Source: Anarhynchus alexandrinus (taxonomy: Eukaryota > Chordata > Aves > Charadriiformes > Charadriidae). From it: a stretch of DNA of 64,000 nucleotides. The stretch spans positions 720,621-784,620 of the forward strand of contig VUYV01000228.1 of assembly GCA_008711295.1 (NCBI GenBank). The letters are read 5' to 3'. Each line of letters opens with the position of its first letter. The first letter of the stretch is position 1. Position numbers and translations under genes: made by a program. The notes beneath the pieces were generated by a model. That model did no database searches. It was not told the DNA's origin and saw only the letters and a program-made list of their open reading frames with translations. Below are positions 52,544-63,774 of the stretch, in pieces.

Positions 52544-55500
52544 TAATACCACAGTGTGAAGATAATGAATTAAAACCTAAATGTAAATAACTTAGTTTTG
52601 TCTTTCTAGAGTCAAGCCCCTACATTTAAGCATGGAATAAGTAGTAATGAAACAAAAAAATCAACTACATTTACGTGGTTTTCTGTGCTCTTCATTCAGA
52701 TTTTTATGATTTAATTTACAACCAGCAGGTTAACAGACAGTCTTAGAAAATGTTAGAAAATTCTAAGGCTTCCAGAAGCCTTCAAGTATTCTTCTGATTC
52801 TCCCTTTCAGACCACATTCACTGAGATTTCTGAGACTTTTACAAGGGCTATAATAAAGTGTAGTACTGAAGGCAGTCAGGTAAAGTGAATGGAAAGGTGA
52901 AGAGTGTGTGACATAAGGTTTTGAGGGTCCTTATACCAAAAACTATCTGAATCTCAGAATTCAAAGTTGGGTCTAATTTTGATAATACTGTGGGCAGAAT
53001 GGACCAAGGCACTGTTCCCACCAAGGACTGTAAAGTCTGAGTCTTGTTGTTTAAATATCTCATATTGGTGCCTCAATACAATCTGCCTAAAACTGAATAG
53101 AGTTATATGTACTATTCTCAGTGGAAAAAAATCTGGAAAGCTATGGCAAAGGTAGAAGAATTTGGAGATGTACCTTCAAAGGTGGATTAGGGAGCAGTTT
53201 CCCTTCTGGTCTGGTTATGATATCCACAGCAAAGGTTCTTGAACATCTTGAAGCAGCTAGTACCAGACCCTCTTACAAAGAAAGAAGCAGATGGAAGCAG
53301 ACCACTTGTATAGCTGGCACATCACTTTAACTTGCTACAAGTAGTATTTTCTTGTACCAGATTTTAAGAATGGGGGTGTATAAATAGGTTTACTTCAAAG
53401 GAAGCAACACATGCAAGCTTGGAGATCACTGACAAGCTTCTAGGCTCCTCTGGATCTTCAGCTAGGTAAAAGTTCTCCCTTAGGCTGCTGCATCAAAACA
53501 TAATATCCTTAGAAGTAAGGGCAATCCAGTCCCAGCGAAAGGATGTTGCTGCAGGCTGCTAGAGACAGCACTTGCATTATGCAGATTAAGACAGCTTGGT
53601 GATGGACTTACTGGATGTACTTGGCTTCTCCTCTGTTGGCAGAATGTCTGTCAGCAGACAAAACAATCATCTAGCTTGATTTGGTATTCACATTTATTAT
53701 TTCAAAGGCTTGAGGGCCATCAACTTTTCTCCTCACCTTCAGCTGTCAAGTAGGTTTCTATGAGCTCACTGTGAGATGAGTCATTCTTCATCTCTCAGAC
53801 TACCAAGCTTATAACAATGACAAGTACATATAAAACTTTGTGGAACCTGAAAACCACAAGTCTAAAATTTCTTTTCATGGGTGGCCCATTGTAATATTTC
53901 ACTTCCATATTGAAATCTTTTTTTATTACTGTTGTTTTTAGCCACTTTTTAGCTATTATGCCAGCTGATAGATAGCTGTGAAAGTCTCAGGCTCTGGAAT
54001 TGCTGATTTTCCTGTTAAACTCCTTATTTGAGCATTTCTCTAAAAAAATTAATTTAAGAGATAAAAATGGTTTTAGATTGTGTATTTCACAAGAACACAT
54101 CAGAGGGTAGTTTTTTTCCTGTATTCCATGTAAAAACATACTTTTTGCTTTGTCAGTTTAACTGTGCTAGTAGCATATGCAGCTTGTGGAACAATATACT
54201 TTGGAAGAACATGTGTATATATTTTAGAGTCAGTAAATAGCTACCAAACCATCATATAATTAGATTAAATTGCAGCCTTCTGGAAAGAATATTAACTATC
54301 ACTACCTCTACATGAAGAATGCATGGGACAGTTTGTTTTTTAGGCCATCATTTCCTAAATTATTTTCATGGCTTAGTGTTTTACTTTTCACCTTTCTAAA
54401 AATGAGTATGTTGCTGCTTATAAAGTAAAGAAGATGACGGTATTGTGGGGAAAAAGAAGAATGTTGCTTTTTTTATTGAAGGTATGTGGAATAATTCACA
54501 TACAGGTATGCTGTAACTGTAAAGCTGAAATATGTTTTCCATCTTTCCTCCCACCCATTCATGTTCCCTCTCATGTAGAATGTGAAAAACCAAATTTTTT
54601 AAAAGCAAGTATTTGTTGAAATATATAGTGCAAGGTTACATGCAGATTTATCATGGAAAAGGTTGAGATGATCTCTCTGAGTAAATTGGGGAGGAGAAGG
54701 TGATACATATTTATAGTAAGAAAAAAACAATGGTAAAACCACAATAATTATGTTGAAAAAAATTATTTTTGCTGAAGTTTTTTGGACATCTGCACATAAA
54801 TAAGTTATGGAGGTCATTAAGTAAAATAAGTATACTAGCATAGTATAAGGAAAATAATAAACTGCATACTTAACTGATTTTTGTAAAGCTGGGTATTCAA
54901 ATAAATTAAAGTAATGCATTTAACTTAATTATTCTTTATTTTTAAATTAATGCGTTATGTCTTAAAAAAACTCATATCCATTGACAAACCAAGTTTCTGC
55001 TATTAAAAAGAGACAGCTATTTTCCTTATTAGTAGTAATTTTTTCCCCTTTAAACCATAAGAGTAAGTTTAAGGCAATATATAAAAAGTTAAATATATAG
55101 CCTAAAAAAAAGAGATGTTTCAGGCATTCCTTACACATTGGGCTTTTTTGGAAGTCTTTGCTGCCAGCATATAATCATGACTCATGTAAGTGGAGGAAAT
55201 AGGCAGCTTTACCTTTGTCACTTTTTAAGAAATAACACTGCTTCTTAAAAACTGGAGTCTTAGGGTTTTTTTCCAGGACTGAAGTGGAAAAGGCAACATT
55301 TTTAGAAAGTTCTTCCATCTGTTGGAGAGACTTAAACTCAGGATAGCAGTTACACTGTTAAATTTTAGGTTAGAGTGTATTCTAACTTCAGCATGCATCA
55401 CTATCTAACTTCTGCCTTCAGTCAGTGCAGAGCACAATTAATTTTATTCTAAGACAAGTGTTTTAGATTCTATGAATTTTTCATTTAGCTTCAGTGGTTA

Positions 55501-55819
55501 CCCTAGTTTGGTGCAAATCTATAATTTTCTTTAAAGGAGCTAACAGCTTCTTAAGGCAGTCTGAGTTCACAGACTTTGATTAAATGACGTTTTCCTCCCA
55601 GTACATTTTTGGTAGTTGCTAATAAGCAGACTTCCAACTTAAAAATAACTACAAATGTTTTTAATAGTAAACAAGTTAGCTAATAGCTATTTACTATTCC
55701 TACTATTTAGTTACTAGCTAATAAGGACTAGATGACAGCATTTCATGAGAGAAAGATGTTGCCTGTCTGTATTTCAGCACAACTTAGTGTCGTAATGACT
55801 TGCTTAAACTTCTGTTAGG
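52544..55819. other. Gene-free AT-rich DNA
   Basis: No recognisable exon or repeat is present. The stretch 54.4-55.7 kb is particularly AT-rich. Open frames are short and not convincing. Confidence 0.55.
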
Positions 55820-57150
55820 TTATGTGATTAAAGGCTTACCTCCAGACAGAGAAGCCCAGCATGCCACTGGCATCATGACGGACCTGAGCCCCTGCCCCAG
55901 TAAAGTGTCAGCCCCACTGCCTAGGGGTGGCACCAGAAATTCACCCAATCTCAGTCTGAAAGGTGTGCTACGTGCTGCGGTACAGGACTTACTATGGGAT
56001 GCAGGGAACAGCATTTTGGGATTATGGAAAACTTAGGGGATGCTTAGGGGAGGACCATAGGCAGGAAATGGAAGAATCAAGGTGGTTTGGGGAGGAACAA
56101 GTGTGGAAAAATAGAGGAATAAGAGCCTAAGTGTTGGTTGCAGGTAAAGAGGTTGCTGGTCAGTACACTTGTCTGGTCACACCCTGTGCCTGATCAGCGT
56201 AGTCTGTCCTATCTTATCATTAAGCTCTATTTTTGAATATTTTCCTAGGTAAGGGAAAATATTCTGTTTTCTGTGTGTGGAGATGTAAGTGCCACTGGAT
56301 TTGGACCATGGATCAGAAGGGGCCTGTGTGCATGGGGTGCCAGCAACCAGGGAGGCAGGGTCCTGTGCATATTGTGTGGTTATTGATACTATATCAGCTT
56401 GCTATCACTAGCATAAGCCAAGCCAGACCTGAGAGTGAGTAGGGCAAATGGCCTGGGAAGCCAGATAGACCACAGAGGTTTATGAGTTGGCTACTGGAGG
56501 AACCAAGGGGTTGGACCCAGCTACTGGAGGTACTGTGGGGTCTGGGGATTGGCTGGGAAACCCAATTGCATGTGTGTTTCATCATGCATGAGGCAATTGC
56601 AGACTGGGGGATCTGTGAGCCACAGACTGGGTGTCTGAGGCCAGTTACTGGAGGGATCCTCAGCATGTGTGCCTGTGTGTGTGAATTTTCATGTGGGTCT
56701 GCAGCCTTGGGGGGTCACGTGCCCAGACACCAGCAGCTGGGGAAACCAAAGATTCAGTTGGCATTCACCACTGGCTAGACTCAGAGTCTCAGGCCAGGTA
56801 CTGGAGGAATCCATACTGTGTATCTATCCATTTACACATTTTCCACTAATGGACCTTCAGCCTGACCCTCACCAGCCAGTGTGGGGGACAGGATAAGGCT
56901 GCTGGTGCTGGTTTTGTTTGTTTGAGCACTGAGTGTGTCTGTATGTGTTGATCTTTTGGCTGCCTGTATACATATACATGTGTTGTACAAGTATCCTCAG
57001 GGGTGTGTGCCTACTCAACCTCACACCTTGTCAGATCTTGGGGCATAGAACTGCAGCAACCTCACCTGTATCAGACTACCTAATTCAGCACCCCCTAAAA
57101 CCTTCTACCCCTCAGCAGCTGGCAGAGCACAGGTACTTATACACCTAGTA
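55820..57150 (+). mobile_element. Candidate endogenous-retrovirus LTR-like block (old)
   Basis: This block of about 1.3 kb is clearly GC-richer and TG/GG-richer than its surroundings. It contains four imperfect blocks introduced by a TACTGGAGG word (56492, 56522, 56646, 56799), each followed by G-rich sequence. Upstream, GGGGAGGACCATAGGCAGG, then CACACCCTGTGCCTGATCAG, then AAGCTCTATTTTTG resemble U3/R-like parts of avian ERVL-type LTRs as I remember them. I see no gag, pol or env coding, no clear TG..CA ends and no primer-binding site. Strand and limits are tentative; the block could be another repeat class. Confidence 0.35.
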
Positions 57151-58704
57151 TAATAGCAGATAGAGTTATTTGGGTCACATAAACCTACAGGTCCAACTTT
57201 ATGTGGCAACAATCAGATAAACAACTCTTGAAATACCCATGATCCAGCTCCTTTTATTTATCTATATAGATAGGATAATTTTTTATTCCACTCAATCCTT
57301 TTTTTCCCCTTTCGTCTGCTAACTCTTCAGTTTGCTTATCCCATTAACAGTGAACAGAAAATATAACAAATGATGAGCAAGATAGTTAACTTAATCTTTG
57401 ATATACATGTTTTAAAATGAAAATATTTTCAAGATAGAAATACAGAATTCACTCCAGAAATTGAAAAAAACAAACCCAAAACAACAACCAGAAACCAACA
57501 AACCAATACAAAACTCTTGAAAGGAGTTGTTTTTCTTTGTAGTGGCTTTGTTCCAGACGTTAGGGTAATAAGCAGCTTTGGCTCCTCAGGCAAGGCCTCA
57601 TCTCCTCTTTCCACAACTCTGTGTTGTAATATCATACAGTTCAGCATATGATGGGTCTGTCTACAGAAGAAAAGCATATAAAGGGAGGCTTTTTCCTTTC
57701 TTTTAAAAAAAATTCTACAGTATCACTTGCTTAGGAAATATGCACTTATTCTATACTTATTTGGAAAACTGCAGGTAGTGATGCTTTTCCATCAGACAGA
57801 CCCATTCATATGAGCAATTAATTTAATCACAAAACTGGAAAAAATTATTTAGGCATGGAAATAGAAAGCTTTAGTTTTCTACTTAGAAGAAAGACAGGCT
57901 AGGATTTGCATAGTTCATAATAAAACAAGATATTGTCTAAAGAATCTTGCTCCCTTCCTAGAAAGCAGAGTTGGATATGTCTTGCAAAGTCAAATGAGAA
58001 TGTTTTCTTGAAAAGATATGATTTGCATGTTTTAATATTGATGAGTGTATTTTTGGTTTTGTTCCAGGAAATCACTCTATGTCAGAATATATAATATGAA
58101 CAAATAAATTGTGGGGAAAACCAACAATGTTCATACATGTCAATATCCTGGATAGGTAAACTGTCTTTAGTAAGTCAACACCTATGCAGACACAGAGACT
58201 TGTGGAACAGAGATACTTGTAAATCATACAAAAATAAGTGTAACCATATGAAGAAGGCATAAGGGTAAACTGGCTGAAAATGCCAAGCAGAAAGTTTTCC
58301 TGGCATCTGGGAACTCCTCCTGGTGATAAGATACTGGTTCTAGGTCCTGCACTGCCATGCATCCACATATCAGACCTGGTGGAAAAGGAATAAAGTAGTG
58401 AAGAGAAGACTATTCTAATGAATAGATGTTCCTTTGTCTTTTTTTTTCTCCCCTTGCTCATAGCAAGAGCTCTTGTGGAAAATAGTATGTTCGTTATCAC
58501 CCCCAACAGTAATCATCTACTAGGAGGTTCTCAAAGTACGCTATGACTTCTAGGTCATAGGCATCTTCAGTTTTATTTAGTATTTCATATATTTTTAAGA
58601 TGAATGAGTCTGTGAAACCAGTAAATTCAAATGAACTAATTATAGTGTCCTCCTCAGACACTTCTGCCTACTGACGCTGTCAAAGCTATGTACCTAGCTC
58701 AAAG
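57151..58704. other. Gene-free AT-rich DNA
   Basis: No recognisable exon or repeat is seen. A 144-codon minus-strand frame (58072-58506) has no recognisable similarity, and nothing supports it as a gene. Confidence 0.5.
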
Positions 58705-59118
58705 AATAGTGACGAGTGGCGTTCCTGAGGGGTTGGTACTGGGACCTGTACTGTTTAACATCTTTGTCGGCGACATGGACAGTGGGGTTGAGTGCACCCT
58801 CAGCAAGTTTGCCGATGATACCAAGCTGTTTGGCGAGGTAGACACACTGGAGGGGAGGCATGCCATCCAGAGGGACCTGGACAGGCTGGAGAGGTGGGCC
58901 CAAGCCAACCTCATGCAATTCAACAAGGCCAAGTGCAAGGTTGTACATCTGGGTTGGGGCAGTCCCAAGCACAAATACAGGCTCGGCAGGGAATGGCTGG
59001 AGAGCAGCCCTGAGGAGAAGGACAATATGAGCCAACAATGTGTGATCGCAGCCCAGAAGGCTGACCGTATCCTGGACTGCATCAAAAGAAGTGTGGCCAG
59101 CAGGACAAAGGAGGTGAT
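58688..59118 (+). pseudogene. CR1 copy A reverse-transcriptase fragment
   Basis: The open frame covers the second half of the CR1 reverse-transcriptase domain. [20 protein letters not shown] precedes the catalytic FADD box, followed by the [20 protein letters not shown] segment and [10 protein letters not shown]. The DD pair is intact (58814-58819), but the endonuclease and N-terminal polymerase motifs are absent. A 9-residue stretch is missing after PEEKD. The frame runs on into copy B sequence, where it ends by chance at 59206. It is non-functional. Confidence 0.9.
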
Positions 59119-59156
59119 TCTTCACTGTTTGGGCCAGTCCTCGGGAGACCCAGACT

Positions 59157-59816
59157 TTGCGGGTAACAGAGAAAGTCTGGAGGAAGCAAGAATTTCCCTT
59201 GGTTGATGAGGAACAAGTTAGAGATCAGTTAGATAAACTGGATATCCACAAGTCCATGCGGCCTGATGGGATGCACCCTCGAGTGCTGAGGGAGCTGGGG
59301 GAAGTCATTGCTGGGCCACTCTCCATCATCTTTGAAAGGTCCTCGAGAACAGGTGAGGTGCCTGAGGACTGGAGGAAAGCCAATGTCACTCCAGTCTTCA
59401 AAAAGGGCAAGAAGGATGACCCGGGAAACTACCAGCCAGTCAGCCTCACCTCCATCCCTGGAAAGATGATGGAACAGCTTGTTCTGGGTGTAATCTCAAA
59501 GCACCTGGAAGAAAAGAATGTTATCAGAAGTAGCCAACACAGATTCACCAAGGGGAAGTCGTGTCTGACAAATCTGATAGCCTTCTATGATGGTGTGACT
59601 GGATGGGTGGATGAGGGGAGGGCAGTGGATGTTGTCTACCTTGACTTTGGCAAGGCTTTTGACACTGTCTCCCACATCATCCTCACAGGCAATCTTAGGA
59701 AGTGTGAGTTAGATGAATGGACAGTGGGGTGGATTGAGAACTGGCTGACAGATAGAGCTCAGAAGGTTGTGGTTAGTGGTGCAGAGTCTAGTTGGAGGTC
59801 AGTATGCAGAGTCTAG
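59157..59816 (+). pseudogene. CR1 copy B ORF2, N-terminal half of RT
   Basis: The frame encodes fingers and early palm of the LINE reverse transcriptase. Visible are HKSMRPDGMHPRVLRELGE, VTPVFKKGKKDDPGNYQPVS, SQHRFTKGKSCLTNLIAFYD and motif A VVYLDFGKAFDT (about 59630-59665), with its aspartate intact. At 59781-59830 a 25-bp unit (GCAGAGTCTAGTTGGAGGTC plus AGTAT) is duplicated. This shifts the frame and ends this half at a stop at 59816. The first ATG is not a genuine start, because the element is 5'-truncated. Confidence 0.92.
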
Positions 59817-60732
59817 TTGGAGGTCCACAGTAACAAGTGGTGTCCCTCAGGGGTCAGTACTGGGTCCAGTCCTGTTCAATATATTCATGAATGACCTGGA
59901 TGAAGGGATAGAGTGTACCATCAGCAAGTTTGCTAATGACACAAAACTGGGAGAAGTGGCTGACATGCCAGAAGGCTGTGAGGCCATACAACATGACCTG
60001 GACAGGCTGGAGAGTTGGGCAGAGAGAAACCTTACGAAATTCAACAAGGGCAAGTGTAGGGTACTGCATCTGTGGAGGAATAACCCCATGTATCCGTACA
60101 GGTTAGGGGCTGACCTCCTGGAGAGCAGCTCTGTGGAAAGGGACCTGCGAGTCCTGGTGGACAACAGGATGACCATGAGCCAGCAATGAGCCCTGGTGGT
60201 CAAGAAGGCAAATGTCATCCTGGGGTGCATCAAGAAGAGTGTGGCCAGCAGGTCGAGGGAGGTCATCCTTCCCCTCTACTCTGCCCTGGTGAGGCCACAT
60301 CTGGAGTACTGTGTCCAGTTCTGGGCTCCCCAGTTCAAGAAAGACAGGGATCTGCTGGAGAGGGTCCAGCAAAGGGCTATAAAGATGATTAGGGAATTAG
60401 AACATCTCTCTTATGAGGAAAGACTGAGGGACTTGGGTCTTTTTGGTCTAGAGAAAAGAAGATTGAGGGGGCATCTTATTGATGCTTACAAATACTTAAA
60501 GGGAGGGCGCCAGGGGGATGGGAACAGTCTTTTTTCAGTGGTGCCCAGTGATAGGACAAGAGGTAACGGGCACAAACTTGAACATAGGAAGTTCCATCTA
60601 AACATGAGGAGGAACTTCTTTACTTTGAGGGTGGCAGGGCACTGGAACAGGCTGCCCAGAGAGGTTGTGGAGTCTCCTTCTCTGGAGACATTCAAAACCT
60701 GCCTGGATGCCGTCCTGTGCAACCTGCTGTAG
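59767..60732 (+). pseudogene. CR1 copy B ORF2, C-terminal half of RT
   Basis: After the 25-bp duplication, coding continues one frame over with [20 protein letters not shown]. The catalytic box reads FAND (59929-59940), so the first aspartate of the FADD motif has become asparagine. A TGA at 60187 interrupts after MTMSQQ, where related copies have a cysteine. The same frame then reopens (60196-60732) through [40 protein letters not shown] and [14 protein letters not shown] to the natural C-terminus just before the tail. It is non-functional. Confidence 0.92.
59781..59830. repeat. 25-bp tandem duplication inside CR1 copy B
   Basis: GCAGAGTCTAGTTGGAGGTC occurs at 59781 and again at 59806. The period of 25 is not a multiple of three, which explains the one-base frame change between the two halves of this CR1 ORF2. 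Confidence 0.95.
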
Positions 60733-60815
60733 GCAACCCTGCTCTGGCAGGGGGGGTGGACTAGATGATCTGCAGAGGTCCCTTCCAACCCTGACCATTC
60801 TGTGATTCTGCAATT

Positions 60816-61170
60816 CTGCCCCTCTAATCCACTCTTGTGAGACCCCACCTGGAGTACTGCATTCAGCTCTGCAGCCTCAAACATAAGAAGGACATGGACC
60901 TGTTGGAGCACGTCCAGAAGAGAGCCACAAAGACGACCAGAGGGCTGGAGCACCTCTCCTATGAGCAAAGGCTGAGAGAGTTGGGGTTGTTCAGCCTGGA
61001 GAAGACAAGGCTCCGGGGAGATCTTATTGTGGCCTTCCAGTACCTAAAGGGGCCTACAGAAGAGCTGGGGAAGGACTTTTTACTAGGNCTATAGCAGGGG
61101 GGTTGGAACTCGATGATCTTCAAGGTCCCTTCCAACCTAAACCATTCTGTGATTCCATGATTCTATGATA
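60816..61170 (+). mobile_element. CR1 copy A, 3' portion after the nested insertion
   Basis: This is the continuation of copy A. It encodes [20 protein letters not shown] and [20 protein letters not shown], then [20 protein letters not shown], and stops at an N (61088). Beyond the N the sequence jumps straight to CTATAGCAGGGGGGTTGGAA and the tail. The approximately 210 bases between these points in the 63.2-kb copy are absent. Confidence 0.93.
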
Positions 61171-63194
61171 GTCCAGTGATTACTAAGGCAGCTATTTCAT
61201 TCTTTAGGATTCTCATTCGACATTTAGATCATGTGTGCCTGGAGCAGATCACCTTAAGAGAAAATGTGGTTAGGAACTCACATGTTCTGTGTAGGCTTTC
61301 TTTACCTATTGCAGGTCAACTTTTTAAACTCTGGAATCTAACATAATCTAGTGCTTATGCAAAAAAGGTCTAAAAATTAAATGGCTTTCTTGTATATCAC
61401 TAGAAATCTCAGGTTAGACAGAAATGAAAAGTCATACAAGCATTTGAAGTTGTTTGCTGTAAATACCTTTATCTGGATTTAATGATTTCATGATCATTAT
61501 CCTGAATCCAGGATTGGAATATCACACAGTTTTCACTATAAATATATTGGCTCATTGCCATTTATTTCCCAGTGTTTGGGTTCCTGCCAGTGAAGTTCCA
61601 GTGTTGTCTTTGACCACAAGTGTATGTTTAATACCTGTGGCATTATGCATCTGTAGGAAGGAAACAGTCATTTTGTATTGTCAACATTACATTTTTCTAA
61701 TTGGGTTGACTATGTACAGTGTTCACTGGACCTAAATATATTTTAGCTGAGCAACCAAAGTGCCAAAGATTTTCCTCTCAAGTTTTGAGATAAGTGAGCA
61801 AAATTATTAAAGGGAGCCCTTAATGTCTATAGGGACGTAATGAAATACTTCAGTGTTAAGTAATCCTTAATTAAGGATATTTTTAAAAGAAATATTAAAA
61901 TGGGAATAATAATCACATTGTAACCAACTAGGAAAGAAACTGGAAACCCTTGTAGTGTTAGGGCAGATGTAGAAAGCTTGAGGTAACGAAGAACCTTCAG
62001 GGGCTCACCTTAAGTTATCTACTTATTAAAATACAGTTTAATCAATGCTATTGGACACAGGATTATACTGAATTGCCAGCAGTGGCTACAAATTCAAAAT
62101 GTTTCTGTGAAAGTAGCCAAACCATTAGAACTGACATTCCCTGGTATTATTGTCAGCAATCCTGGCATGGAAAATAAGTGTCAGGAAGCATTGAGCAAGG
62201 GGGTGCCCCACAAGGGGGTGAGACGGGTTATGCCCACCCCCGTGGATCTAAGCAGGGATCAGAGATAGGGCCTACAGCATCCATGGCACGGCAAGGTGAT
62301 GGGGGAGCAGGAATTGGGGCTGAGATGTGGGTCTGAACGGTCCACCAAGATTGGCTGGATATTGGCCAGGGCTGAAGATTGCCACCCCATGGCATAGATT
62401 CAATGTCCATCCAGAGAATACATGGGTGCCCCAGTCTGAACTTATAAATGGGACCCCTAGGGTGGAGTGGGTGCCCCAAGTGGGGCTGGTCATGGCCATT
62501 AAGGTTGCACACTGGGTGTGGAACATCAAATGGATTTTTAACTGCTAGAAGGATCCTTTCTAGAGTGTATTTTGACATCAATGGGATAACACTTACTATT
62601 GCACACTTGCTATACTTATTCCATGAACAAAAACCTAGATGGCTTTACTGCTTCAGGCCTTTTATTTTTTATGTGCATTTAATCACCTGACTGGGCGCAA
62701 AATTTCCAGTGGGAGTTGCTGAAAGCAGCTCAGTTTGGTTCTGTGGAAAACTGAGCTGTTGCATGTGTAGGACAGTGCTCTGATAAATTTCTAAGTGAGC
62801 TACAGACAACACAGTGCAGGTCAGTCTAGGAAACGGAAAATCTGGATAGAGGAGGTAGGCATGTTCTGCATGCTCTTACTCCTGCTTGGTCTGTTCTTTC
62901 CCTTCAGAAAGAATACGGTACTCACGGCAAACCTCACAATAGAGTAAGTCCATTACATAGCCCTGAATGGAGTTTGCTTTGAAGAAAGAAAAGAAACCTC
63001 AGCAGCCTATGCAGCTAAAATGTATTCTCTAGCACATGTGGAGTGAGGGTTTCCTCTTTGTTTCCTCAAACATGCACCTGAGTCAGTGAGCCTAAAAGCA
63101 AAGCAAGAGAACAATATCAGATTTAGTGCTTGAAGTACTAAAAGAGACTATCCATGACCATGAAATTTTTTTGGCAATATGCCGCTTCTTATTA
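61171..63194. other. No recognised gene; GC-rich patch at 62.19-62.53 kb
   Basis: Mostly AT-rich and unassigned. The patch at about 62190-62530 is unusually G/C-rich, with repeated GGGTGCCCCA-like words (62201, 62426, 62469) and open frames in three phases on both strands. This is a sign of base composition, not coding. I cannot assign it to a known repeat. Confidence 0.5.
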
Positions 63195-63664
63195 TTCTTC
63201 TATTCCTCTACTCCACTCTTGTGAGACCCCACCTGGAGTACTGCATTCAGCTCTGGAGTCCCCAACATAGAAAAGACATGGACCTGTTGGAGCATGTCCA
63301 GAGGAAGGCCACAAAGATGACCAGACAGCTGGAGCACCTCTCCTACGAAGACAGGCTAAGAGAGTTGGGGTTGTTCAGCCTGGAGAAGAGAAGGCTCTGG
63401 GGAGATCTTATTGTGGCCTTCCAGTACCTAAAGAGGGCCTACAGAAGAGCTGGGGAAGGACTTTTTACTAGGGCATGTAGTGATAGGATGAGGGGGAATG
63501 GCTTCAAACTGGAAGAGGGCAGGTTTAGATTAAACATTAGGAAGAAATTTTTCACTTTGAGGGTGGTAAGGCACTGGAACAGGTTGCCCAGAGAGGTTGT
63601 TGAGGCCCCACCCCTGGAGGTGTTTAAGGCCAGGCTGGATGTGGCCTTGGGCAACCTGGTCTAG
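63179..63664 (+). pseudogene. CR1 ORF2 C-terminal domain, uninterrupted
   Basis: An open frame encodes the post-polymerase C-terminal part of CR1 ORF2: [60 protein letters not shown], then [20 protein letters not shown] and [20 protein letters not shown]. It ends at the natural stop (63662-63664) before the 3' UTR. The first dozen residues are host flank. With no polymerase or endonuclease domain it cannot act, but the lack of stops suggests a fairly recent insertion. Confidence 0.9.
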
Positions 63665-63757
63665 TGGGAGGTGTCCCTGCCTATAGCAGGGGGGTTGGAA
63701 CTCGATGATCTTCAAGGTCCCTTCCAACCTAAACCATTCTATGATTCTATGATTAAA
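63195..63757 (+). mobile_element. CR1 LINE 3' fragment with open C-terminal frame
   Basis: The fragment begins near CCTCTACTCCACTCTTGTGA and ends at CTATGATTCTATGATT. It is the best preserved CR1 3' end in the window and serves as an internal reference for the deletions in the copies at 35.67, 52.04 and 60.82 kb. The same subfamily and strand as those copies. Confidence 0.95.
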
Positions 63758-63774
63758 TTCAAAGAAACAGAGAG

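Larger units (their letters stand above)
59119..60815 (+). mobile_element. CR1 LINE copy B, nested inside copy A
   Basis: This is a 1.7-kb CR1 of a different subfamily from copy A, truncated just upstream of the reverse-transcriptase domain. It is complete to the tail (GACTAGATGATCTGCAGAGG, then ATTCTGTGATTCTGCAATTCT). It sits within copy A's GGTGATTCT/GCCCCTC site; the only possible target duplication is the short ATTCT shared with its own tail repeats. ORF2 coding runs DKLDIHKSMRPDGMHPRVLR through [26 protein letters not shown] and FANDTKL to [14 protein letters not shown]. It is disabled by a 25-bp tandem duplication, a TGA stop and a changed catalytic residue. Confidence 0.95.
58705..61170 (+). 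mobile_element. CR1 LINE copy A, interrupted by a second CR1
   Basis: Copy A begins inside ORF2 ([19 protein letters not shown]) and runs to 59118 (SRTKEVIL). The same element resumes at about 60816 with GCCCCTCTAATCCACTCTTG and continues to the tail at 61170. The 35.67-kb copy shows the uninterrupted join (GAGGTGATTCTGCCCCTCTA), so the intervening 1.7 kb is an insertion. Copy A also has a 27-nt in-frame deletion near 59025 (PEEKD directly followed by NMSQQ) and a second large gap at the N at 61088. The visible polymerase box is FADDTKL (58808-58828). Confidence 0.93.

Noticed and set aside
58694..59125. Minus-strand frames of 143 and 128 codons opposite the CR1
   Set aside because: They are antisense shadows of the CR1 reverse-transcriptase frame. 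The same applies to minus-strand frames at 59.8-60.97 kb and 63.4-63.84 kb.
62228..62581. 117-codon proline-rich minus-strand frame as a gene
   Set aside because: Open frames in three phases on both strands of the GC-rich patch and no known motif point to base composition.
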